From Holacanthus passer (taxonomy: Eukaryota > Chordata > Actinopteri > Pomacanthidae): 64,000 nucleotides of DNA. A program made the position numbers and the translations under genes. Below are positions 10,201 to 22,000 of the stretch, piece after piece (the first letter of the stretch is position 1; every line of letters begins with the position of its first letter). The stretch covers positions 992,001-1,056,000 of the forward strand of contig JAFREQ010000120.1 of assembly GCA_025331565.1 (NCBI GenBank), in the 5' to 3' direction. The notes beneath the pieces are model-generated. The model did no database searches and was not told where the DNA came from. It saw only the letters and a list, made by a program, of their open reading frames with translations.

Positions 10201-13200
10201 CTGTATGTACAAGGTCACAGAAGGGAAGATACTTAGATCATCTACACCTAGGCGAGGTTTTTTTAACCACATGGATGTTTGAACATAAAAGTCACTTGTA
10301 AATTTGTAATTAAGAAATGACTTCTTTGCTGTATCGTATTGTGATTGTCACAGGTGAATTCTCCTTATATGCCTTGTTCTATTGATTTGAACAAACTAAC
10401 AATTATGACAGTGTCTGCTAAACAAGACAGCATTCAGAGACAGAAAGACTGCAAAATCCTCTAAAATGCTCAGAAAGACAATCTGGTTATGCAGCAAAAT
10501 AAACAGAGTAATAGCAAATCATGGCTTGTGCGTGCCAAAATGTATTTCTTTCAAGAAAACATGCCATTGGTTGTTCATAAGAAAATGTGAATGTGACGAC
10601 AAGAAAAAAACACTTCCTTTAAATCTCAGTGAAATCTTTAGATAATTGACAAACACTAAAACAAAATCACTTGCTTGCTCTCAGCATGTCAAACTCCCGG
10701 TCAATCAGCTCCTCCTCTGTTAACTTGGAGAAGTTGTCCTCTCCGAAAGGGTTCCAGCCCGACATGTCGGGGGGGTTACTGACTGTACTGTTGCAGCTCT
10801 GAGAGGGTGGCGTGATCCCATCTGAAGCAAGCAGAGGGTTTCTACTGTGGAGACAGTACGACAGTGATTACCTGTTATGGGTTGGATTCACCTCCGACAC
10901 ACATTTCTGTTATAAATGATGACCTGATTAGTCAGGGTGAAATATAATATCTAAAACCAAAATAGAGGAGAACTGTGCTCGACTGAAAAGGGGAGGAGTG
11001 CGTTTCTCTTTCTTCTTCTCAGAGCGAAAGTCTGTGCAAGGTCACAGTCATGGACAACAGTCATCAGTATTACAAAAATAGAGTATTACAAAACTAAAAA
11101 TCTCCTTTATTGAGGAAAAGGAGTGTATGAGAGTGGTTACTGGGCTACCTGTTGAAAGAGTACAGAATTCAGATTTGTCCTAGATTTTAAAAGATGGACT
11201 AATCTCATATGGAATTAGGCAATAGTGGCTGTGTAGGAATACAAAGTTCATTAAATCCTTCGAAGGAAGAAAAATAATAATTAACGCAAAATCTTTGTTT
11301 AAATTGTGAATTTCCCCACTGTGGGACAAATGAAGGTTTATCTTATCTTAACATCAACTATCTGTGATTTGGCTACAGTTTAAAAAGCCATGAAAATGAA
11401 GATTGAAGAAAGAACATTTCCAACAATATGATAAGTTCAGGGAACATTACCTGGGGTTAGTGTATGAGGGATCCACAGGTGATGGTCCTCCCATATGGCC
11501 AGTTCCTGCTCCAGCTGTTCCAGCAGTGGGCGTGGTTGTGTTATAGGAACCCAGAGGAATCTGGAACTCAAGAGGGGAGGACATATAGGGAAGAGGCTGC
11601 TGAGCGGGATGATGTTGCTGCTGCTGCTGATGATGTTGTTGATGATGCTGCTGCTGATGATGTTGCTGTTGTTGTTGCTGCTGCTGCTGGACAAAAGCCT
11701 GTTGGTACTGGTGTAGCTGTTAGGGAAGGAAGAGAGGGAGAAGAGGGGGAAGGGAATGAGGGACGGACCTTTGATTTCATGGCGCACAATGATGGCAACA
11801 AGATGATGAAATGTTGTTAGAAACCAGTTCTGGATTCGGAAAGCTGGGGACACAGTAGAGGGGAGGGATGAAGGAATGAAAGTCAAACAGCATGTAGGAC
11901 ACCAAACTGAACAAGTGAACTAAGTTTCAAATGTAATAAGGATCACCTCAAACACTGACTGACAATCTTGAAGCTGCTCTATTGATTTTTTGGGGCCATA
12001 AACTCCAAAACAAGTTGACTGGGTAACATGTAAACAAGATTAGCATTCACTTGGAGCATTCTGCTGAAATATTCACTCTCCTTTAGCTGTGGTTTGGTCT
12101 CCAACATCCACTTAGAAAATATTTGACTCCTTAGCTGCAAAATGTTCTATTTTCGCCACTAGAGAATAGATTTTTACCCTTGATAGATGTGGATCTGACT
12201 TTGATTGGATCAAAGTGGCTCCTTCTTCATTAGAGAATTTACATATTAAAAAAAACAAAAACAAAATCTTATATTCAAAAATCTACAGCCACAACAAAAC
12301 CCATTTTAACTTGGATCAATATTGTTTTGTCAATGAAAATTTTGACGGTGTATTTATTGATGTCCTTTTATTTCATGACTAAATTGCATCAACACCGTAA
12401 ATGAAAAGATATTGACAACAAAAGTTACAGCGAAATCTGTCATTATGTTCCAACAAGTAAAGACGAGACAAAATAGTTTGCTCTATTCAGGCGGACAACA
12501 AGTTAAATCACAGTAGCCATCCATGTTTAGATAAAGATAATTCATTATTTCTTACTCATTCAGCAACCTCAGTAATATATAAAACGCCTCTTCTGTCAGG
12601 TAATAAGCATTACCAGTGTCTCATAACCAATCTGCCCTTCACAGAACAATAATTTCATTACATAACAGGCCATATTGCTGTGTTGCAGATAATATACAGA
12701 AAATAAATAAGGTCTGTGAAGGAAATATGAAATGCACAAACTTTGATTTTCTATGATTATGAAAGAAGTACAGTAAGTCAGTAACACATTCTCAGACTAG
12801 ATAACTAAAAACATAGCTCAAAGTCTGCTTACTTCTTTTTGTAATGTTTACAGCCAGGAGAAAAATCCTCCGGCAAAATCAATATGATGAAACTGAGAAA
12901 ATTCTGACTAAAACGTTAAAAAGTAAAATTAAAACTAAAAATTAAAAAAGAAAATGTGACTTTAAACCAACTACAATTTTCAGTAAGCAACAAAGATTGA
13001 AACTAAATTTTAAATTCTTGTCAAAATGAACACTGACCTGGATCCAACAGTACTGTTCAGGGACTAAAGCCCACATATACAATTTTATGTGAATTCTCTT
13101 AAGGACTGGAAATGAGTACAAACATTCAAAGCTCAATATCAAACTTTCAGTATGATTCATGTTTTTGCCACCTGTTACTATTATTGTTGTTGTTTCATGC

Positions 13201-14232
13201 TTCTAACCAGGTTTGGTTTGCTTCAAATCTTAATTTTGCAATTGTTGCTCCATCCCCTGCCTCCTTCTTCCATATTTTTTTAACAAACCATATTTGCCAA
13301 GCACTTCTGTACACACCACTGCTGTGCTTTTAAAGTACTGTAAAAATAGAGTTGATCTGATGTCATTACACCATATTACTAATTCGCAGCCACTTAGCAA
13401 AGCTTCCTCAGCACAATAAGGAGCAGGTCTAAGGTCACGGAGGAAACGTTGCTTTAAAACAGTTAGCAGGTATCTTGGGAATAAGAGTAATTTTGAGAAG
13501 TGCTCTCTTCCCCTGCCTGTGAACTGCTTCATATGTCAGGATGCAACACAGAGAAAACTGCTTGATTTCACCCTCTGTTCGATCCCCTCGTGGCATTGCT
13601 CAGACCAGATTGCCTCTGAAATAAAACAGATGGTACGCGTTCGGTGGGAAACAGACTAAAAATTGCGCCGCCCTAACAGTACGTATTTGGAGGACCTGTG
13701 TTTGTGTGTTTGATTCAGTAGCTGCGTAAATACTAGTTTTCTGATTATTTGGACAGAGTCAGTAGGAAGTTTGAGCGTCTGCTTCCAATGCTGCTTGGCA
13801 CAGACATGAAGAGGACTGGCTGCCAGTGTTTGGAACAGAGAGAGCAATTTTAGGGCATTCTGACATTAAATGAAATGTTCAGCTCCGTGCTATTTCATGC
13901 TGCGTATCCATGTGTTTCGCTGTCATTTGCTCAAACTATTTATTGCAGTTTTGGATAAAATCTTCTGCTCTGAAATTCTGTCATCCTTTTGAGTTATGAG
14001 CATCCTCAATTGCTTGAATGTGTTGAATGTGCTTGAATGCAAACAAAAACAAATCCACTTTGTTGGATGTCCACTTTAGCTCAGACAGCAAATTAGATTC
14101 AAGTCTTGGCAGCTTTGGTGCCAGGTTAAGACCTGTGAAGGAACTCACCATGGCTGCGTACTGAGCCTGGGCGACTTGCTGCTGGTACATCGGCTGCATC
14201 ATCATCTGCTGCTGCTGCTGCTGCTGGAGGAG

Positions 14233-14267
<35 letters not shown>

Positions 14268-17200
14268 AAGCTGGAGGGACTGCTGAACAGCTTGTTGGTA
14301 CTGAGGAGGGTAGTAAAGAATTCATCTTAGTGACGGTTCAGAATTACTCAACAGCCAGAAAAGCAGTTGAGCAGTTGAGTTTGTCAGTGTGGTGGATGTA
14401 CCTGGAGGTATTGGAGTTGCTGCGCATTTATATGTTGTTGTTGTTGCACTGCTTGTTGTTGTTGTTGGTGGTGATGATGCTGTTGCTGTTGTAGCTGCTG
14501 TAGACGCAGGTCACCAGGCTGTAGCTGCTGCAGGACTCGATGCTGCTGACTGCTCGGCTGGGGCTGCATGGATGGCTGCCCCGAGCCAGGGGTGGGAGCT
14601 GAGTGGATAAGTCAAGTCAAGTCAGTTCTATTTATAGAGACAAATATCACAAATCACAGATTGCCCCCAGGGACTTAATTGTGATTGGTGGTACAGGTTA
14701 ATGGATTTATTACTTTGAACATCACGTTGAGCACAGAAATCAACACAAAAATAAATAAATGCTTCAAGCAAGTTCAAGGAAAATACAGTTGGAGAAATCC
14801 CACAAGCTGACTTTTACAACAGTTCAGATTTTAGTCTCGAAAAAATGAAAAGCATAAATGCTTGTACATGGGATTATAATTCGAAACATAATATTTAAAG
14901 TCTCCACATCCAACAATATTTAGTGCAACATCCTGAACTCTATATCATATACATTTTTTGTGTAAAGCTGTTTGTTTTTTCTGAAAGTACTATTTTAAGT
15001 GTTTGTGATTCTAGTTTTTAGAGTTTGTTAGTTTGTTAGTTTGCTGAATTTATGTGCAACCGTTTACAGTATGTGCAATTTCTCGATTTTATGATGTATT
15101 TTCTTCGCCATTTTTTGTGTAGAGATAAAAACAAACTGCGCCTTGAAGATGATGGAAACTTGGATGGAAAATCTCACACAAACCTTTCTGGCCGTTGCTG
15201 ACAGGTGCTGAAGGCACGGTCATCTTGACAGGAGTGACAGTGGCGAGTGGCAGGACATTACTGTTTGCCGCTTTCGGCCTCTGTCTGGGAGCTATTGATG
15301 TTTCCGTCGGCCCCACAGAGTCTGTTATCCTGGAAAGAACAGGTAAAAGTTGTGGTTTGATTTTCCTTGGCCGATAACAATAATTGTGTCACTCAAGATA
15401 TGGATATGCATGTACAGCAAGCTTTGCAATGTGCGCCATCCTGATGTCTACAGAGCACATTAAATGCAAATTTTCCCATATTACTGTTCTTTGGAAGTGC
15501 ACTTTATTTTTATGGTGCAAACTCTGAAGTTTGCTCAAAGGAAACTATGTTAAAGCTAGGAATGAAAGAAAAATGTAAAATGTGCTTCAAAACATGTTTA
15601 TTTTCTTTACAAAATCCAAAGTAGAAGCCTTTGACTGCAGGATTTTAAAGGGAAAATAATAAGTAGCAGTGCCACTTAATGTCAATGAGATGTCTTGAAC
15701 ACAGTTATTTGTTTACAGTATGAATTAAGAGGATTCGCTGCATCAATGTCAGTGCTAGTTTCTATCATAAGAAAACTAAAATAAGAAACCTCTGTTCCTG
15801 TCAGTGAGCAGTACCTGGCTTTCGTCATACTTTTCTTAGCAGCGACCTCACTAGCCGTTAGAGGCTCTGGCAGCGACGTAGGGATGGGAGAGTTCTGGAA
15901 AAAGAATCAGATCAGAATTATGTTAATAAGCAAATGACTACAAAAGGCTAAAGCAACGCCGACCACTTCATTCTGTAGACTTACAAAGAGATTTGGCACT
16001 GGACAGTCTTTTCCAGCTAATTTGAAGGCAAAGTAGGACACTTGGTAAATGTCTGGTCTCTTCTCCTGGTCTGGTTCGAGCATATATCCTGGAAAAGACA
16101 GAGAGGTTATCTCATACAGAATGCTCTGCGGAACAGTACTGGCTGATTTATTGTCGTTCAGGTGCATCTTCTCTCTTTGGCCACTTGGCGGAGCTGTTGG
16201 TCAAATAATATGGAAAGGGAGCTCTGCTGTAGGATACATTTAGGGAAGTGAAATGAAGAAAAACAAGGGTGTCGTGACTGACAGTCCATGACTGGTTCAA
16301 ACAGGCTCAAGTTAATGCATAACAACAAAACTAATGTCAGTTACAGATCTCCCTGTGGGTGAACACAGCAGAGAGGGAACAGAGTAACAGCAAAAAAAGA
16401 CTGTGGGTGAAAATTACAATCTACCTAATGACAGTATACGTAAAATGAAAAACAACAAAATTGGCTCCTTCTGGAAAACCTTACCGTACAAATTCACACT
16501 TCTGTGCTTCATTCTGTGTAATTGAGTTAGTAACTATAATTTGACACAGAAAAGCCTACAGTCAAATTACATCATGTGGAGAAAGCTCTCCACCTAAAAT
16601 ATGCCTTTTCTACACTTGTCAGTTATACACAGGCTGAAAACATGGCAGCAAAAGTACTAGTACAATACTTATACAGTAATGATGAATAATTCTCAAATCA
16701 TTAGAACAAACACAAACCGTTTAAAGAAGGAGAAATAGAAGTGATACTAAATAGTGATTGTGAGGTGGTAATTAAATACTCCTGCATCATTATACATTAC
16801 GACATGAATCCATGTTCAGTCACAAAACTTACTGATTAAACAGTGCAACTTGAAGGAGAATTTGGAGTTATCTGGAACGATAAAGGTTCCGTCACATATG
16901 GCAACTTGACTCTCCCCAAATGGAAGTGCGAAGAAACACAGCTTGTACAACAAGCATCCAAGTGCCTGTGGAGAAAACAGAGACAGTGTTTAAAAACACT
17001 CGAGCTGAGTAACTTTCAGGGATGAGCAATGCTTGAAATGTTCAATGCCGATGCTAATACGATACCTGAGTTTTTGGTACCGTATTGTATTGCACCATCT
17101 TTTTTTATTTTTTACAAAAAAAAAATGAAACAGCAATGCATCACAGTTTGTGTCTAGACACAAAAAAGCTACAAAGGAACTTGGCCTAAATAAAATACAG

Positions 17201-18992
17201 TTCAAATCCAGCAGGATTATGATTCAAAAAGGAAATAAGAATAAATAATAAGTAAACAAGACTATGAATCTCACAAAGTATCTGATGCCAATTTTGAATG
17301 TTTGATAGTTTTTGATGCTCAGTGCTAAAGACAGGAACTCAAGAAGAATTGGGCTTCTATTCTCCCTATAGTAATAATCAAACAGTAAAAAGATTTACAC
17401 TGAAACAGAGAAAATACTCTCACTCTGGTAAGAACTTCCAGCCACGACTGGCCTAATTCTACCAAATCTAACTGCTTGTTTGCTGATTTACTAAAGGCTT
17501 CTGAATTAATGTGAGGAGAAAAAAAAATCAATGTTACCACCAGGAGATACAAGAAGTCTATATATGAGATAAAAGAAGAAGATACGAGAAGTTTTTTTAT
17601 AAGACTTTAAAAACTTGAAGACTTCTACAACCACTTAACATGTCAGCTACAGTCCATACTAGCGGGAAGTGAAGCCCTAACCCTGACAATGTTGTTGCCT
17701 TTCTCTACACAGAGAAACATGGGACTGCTTATCAAAAAATTAATGTTCCTTATGTCAGTGGCTAAAAAGCTGCTTTTAAAAACAGGCCCAACATCTGCTC
17801 CCCTGGAAATATGGCTGTCCAAACACATCCACGTGCAAAAGTGTTCTGCTCCCAAATCATATATTCAGTTTGCCGCTATATTTGGCTCCAGTATCTTTTT
17901 GTTGATGATGCAGTTGGGGATGAAAGAGACTTTGGAATTAGCGTCAGTGTTTAGGGAATGTTTTCCTTTAAGCGCTCTATCTGAAGACGGATATTCTTCA
18001 CAGTTCTCCGCTCAACGAGCTAATCCAGTCTGATACTAAACTCCTAATCCGAGTCAGACAGCATATCTGCCAACAACCCCACAACGCATGGATAAGTGCA
18101 TCTGACATTTGTCTGAGGCGCAATGTATAAAACAGCAGAGTTTCAAACATGTGGCTATACATAGAACAGGATGTGAGAATGTAGGGGGTAGTCCATAGGA
18201 AGCTGGTGTTTTTGTTGAATGTCCTATAGTGGTTGTCTTCCTATAACCTGAGGTCTGTTTAAAGCTTCTGTCATTCATCTGTTAATAAGCCAAGATATTC
18301 CTTGATTAGTCCCACAACGAGACAACAACAATATGTACAAAATGTATTGTACATATGTATGTATTAAAATTGTATTTGATCATAACTGTATATATATCCT
18401 TTTGTACTTCAGTGAAAACTTTTTTTGGAAGGAAGATACTGTCTGTTTCTGGTTTGGTGGATTATTTTGTATTCTAATTTGTACTGGTTTACATACAGTA
18501 TGCACATTCTTATTAAAACCATCTGGAATGACAGATGATTTTACAATTACTGCCCTTTTTAGGTCTTGATTCAAACAAACAGAACGAGAAAAAGTCCAAG
18601 CGATGTGGAGATGTTCATTCATATGCACAAAGTGTCCCGTCAGCAGCCACATCTTTATATGCTGACTGTTTTAACTCCCTGGGTTTTAGTGCATCCATTT
18701 ACACCACTCCTCAAAATGGCTGCTGTCCAAGCCCTTGTTCCTGTCTCTCTACCTCGCACCTTTAAAGCAGCCAAGGCCTATTTCACACGAGCTTATCGAG
18801 GTCCTCAACTGGGCCTAATTATCTCAAACAGAGGGAAAATAGGAGCGGACAGGCAGCAGGGAGGGAGGAATAGGACGAGGCGGAGTCCTGGCTTTGTTGT
18901 GAATGATGTTGCTTAATGTTTTATGAGGGGAAAACACTGTTGGAGAGCTGGTGGGGGCAAACAGCCCGGGGCAAAACCAGAAGGGAGACATT

Positions 18993-19037
<45 letters not shown>

Positions 19038-22000
19038 TAAGAGAGGGAGGAAAGAGGGGAGGAACCTGCAGGGCAGAGTGACGCCCAGGACACTGCCAGG
19101 ACAAACCAGCCCTGCAGGGTGCATAACACACACACACACACACACAAAGTCAAACCTTACCCATATATCAGCCTTAGTGGTGATGGCTTTCCCTGCATAC
19201 AAGTTAATCATCTCCGGCGAGCGATATGAAAGGGTCGTGTACCTGTGAGATAAACACACAACAAAAGTAGTGAAGTGCAGGCCAATGTTCAAATGATTAA
19301 GCACCAGAAGTTGAAACGAATGAGTACATTTACTCAAGTACTGTACTTACGCACAGTTTTAAGGTACTCATAACTGTTTTTGGGGGATTTTTGGCCACTT
19401 GTTAACATAACATTCACATATCATCAACCCGTGAGTGAATATGGAAAACTTGTTTGCAAACAGTTGTTTATTTAAACACATCGTAGTTAACAAGCAACAC
19501 TGAGATTCATCTGGAGTGGTGTTACTATCCACCTGTTGCAATTAAGTCCAATATGAACTACCTTTTAACTCCCTCTCCTGAGGGAAATATCTGGGGCTTA
19601 TAAGAGTTGTTTTGATGAAAACAGCTGCCGGTTGCAGCCACAAAAATTCACTGCTATGAGAGCGGTGAGAATGAACAGACACAGTAAAATTGCAGCCTAA
19701 CATTTTATTTCGTTTCCGATTCAGAGTCATTCTGATAACAATCAAAGCAGCTGGAGAGGTTTGTATTTTCATAACTCAGCTGAGTTTATTCCAAAAGGCT
19801 GAGTCACCACAGAGTTCATGAGGCGTGGTTTCTGTATGACCAGTGTCACGAAGGAGAGTTTACACTTGGTCAAATTCTGCCGATAAGAACCGCACATTGC
19901 ACTTTATTGCAGCTATAAATATGGGAAAAGTTATAAAGGTGGGAAAAGTTAACAGGCCAGATCTGAACAGTGCTGTGCTTTGACACTACATGAATAGTAT
20001 ATATATCACTGCACAAGACAGTGCAAAGCCAAAGTGCAAGATTTGTGACCACAAACCATCATCTGCAACGGATCGGAACAGTGTGATTGTTTGCAGTAGC
20101 ATGTATATTTTTGGCTTACTTGCATAAGGTTTTGCAAATGTATACTAGTACAGCTCTATGCTTGGGGAACAGCGATTCTGCTCTGCTCCAAGTGTCACTT
20201 AGAAGCTCACGCAATTGCTTTGTGGACACCAATAAACAGACCTGGAATTGCAATAGGTTGAGTGCAACACCAGATTTGACAGCAATGTGGCAAAACATGG
20301 CAAATTTGCTTTAGTTAAGAGTATTCTGACAGTCTAACAGTGGTAATCCGGCACTGCAGAATTTTGAATGCCAATGTCACCACTAACACCAGAAACTTTA
20401 GGAACTTTATCTGGCAGTGAGAGGCCAAGTATTGTGTGAACTCGTTTGGCAAGGGACTGAATGTAACGGATGTTCATTAATATGTAAAAGTCCTGCAATT
20501 CAAATTTTAGTGTGATTATTGTGGCTGGTTTGCTGTCCTGGGATGCCCGACATCATAAGACAACCCTGTTAGGACAGAGAAAACACCTTTCCCTCAAATA
20601 AATCTACCAGTTAATAGCCATTTTTGACCAAGTCGTCCCAGAAACTGAGGAGAGCCAGGAATTAAATTAGAAACTACAAGTCACTTTTACTTTCCAGTTT
20701 GCAATTCCTGTTTGCATCTGAAGTGTTTGCAAGTGAAGATGTTTGCATTGATGTTATAAAGGAAAGACTTGAAGATCGCTGAGTGTTTTCTGATTATGTC
20801 TCTGCTTTCAAAAGTAACTGCTAAAACTAAAAACACTAACTAAAATTGAAAAAAAAAAAAAAAAAAGCCTCACAAAGTTGTTGTGGTGAAAAAGGCCCAT
20901 TATAAGCTGGTCTTTTTTGCCAATGGTTCTACATGACAGTGTAAACTTTATTGCCACTCTGACAAGTAAAAATATACTGTTCCAGGAGCCAGATGTCTAT
21001 GTTACAGTTTTACTTATTGAGTGACATGTGGAAAATGTCTGTCACTGGCAAAATACTTACTTCTTAATCTCGTCCTCTACAGCGGTCACACCATCTTTTT
21101 GTGGCTGCAAAATCTTGTGAGTGGCACTGCCGAAGTCACATAACACATAATTTCCCTGGTCGTTTAGCAGGATGTTTTCAACCTAAAAGGAACAGAGAGA
21201 GGTGTAAGATGCTTTAATGAAAAAAAAAAGAAACATAAGGAAAACATTACTAAAACACTGCAAAGGCGCTAATAAAAACTCAACAACATACCCACACAAC
21301 AACATTGAGTATATATGCAGTGACAGATGCAGCTGAATGTAACTTTGTCTTGTCTGGCTGATTTGACAGTGTCACTGATCATCCAATCACAGAACTGCAA
21401 CTCCAGAACTTTTGGACCTGGATTTGCAGTCCAACCCACATCCCCCACAGAGAGGGAACATAACAGCAGAAGTTTACAGCTGAAGATGCAAACATGTTAG
21501 TTTGCAATGTTTATAAGAAAGGAAAGTAATGGCTTCTGCTGTTTTTGAAGTGTTACAACTCCAGTTTTGGCTTTTATATAAATGTGTTTGTATGTGTGTT
21601 GTGGTGGAAGTGGTAGAAGCTATAAAATTCTTTGCCTATAGGTTGCACAATCAACATGTCATCATCTGCAGGTTTAAACTGCTGCTGCTATTTATTTGTT
21701 TAGTTTTATTTTTTTCATGTGAAGAACTGGTCTCACAAATACTAAATAGCTCCTTTCTGATGGGCAATCTGTAGCCTGTATAATTTAGCAAAAGTTAGAC
21801 TGCGGTCGTGATTGAGACGCATCCTTCCATCAAAATCGCATCAGCTGTGACTGAAATAACTGTGGCAGACAGATGAACAAACAAACAACCAAGCTGAATC
21901 TCATCCCTAATTACATCATAATGGCCACAGATGATAATTAGTGGATAAAGTCGCTTGTGAAAACTCACAAATCCCACACCCACACACAAAACAGATTTAA

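Larger units (their letters stand above)
16966..19160 (-). other. bmp2k intron 6 (2.2 kb) with two microsatellites near its donor
   Basis: A GT-AG intron. Near its 5' end (minus strand) it has a (TG) tract and then a (CT) tract. A stretch at about 17040-17100 (GATACCTGAGTTTTTGGTACCG) looks like the 'gatacc' class of fish repeat, but I cannot delimit it. Confidence 0.75.

Noticed and set aside
9829..10272. 147-codon minus-strand frame over bmp2k exon 15
   Set aside because: A different frame from the conserved PPEDLFGSVPF reading and it runs through both splice sites; a shadow.
10669..10670. GT at 10670-10669 as the exon 14 donor
   Set aside because: It would end exon 14 in phase 2, but the only good exon 15 acceptor needs phase 1; using it shifts exon 15 out of the conserved frame. 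The GC donor four bases earlier fits.
11464..11820. A 118-codon plus-strand open frame, rich in Asp/Ala/Val
   Set aside because: It is the antisense of the Q/H repeat of bmp2k exon 13; the low-complexity peptide is simply the complement of CAG/CAT codons and its start and end lie in introns.
14389..14610. A 73-codon plus-strand frame, Val/Ala-rich
   Set aside because: Antisense of bmp2k exon 11 Q/H codons; no independent codon signal.
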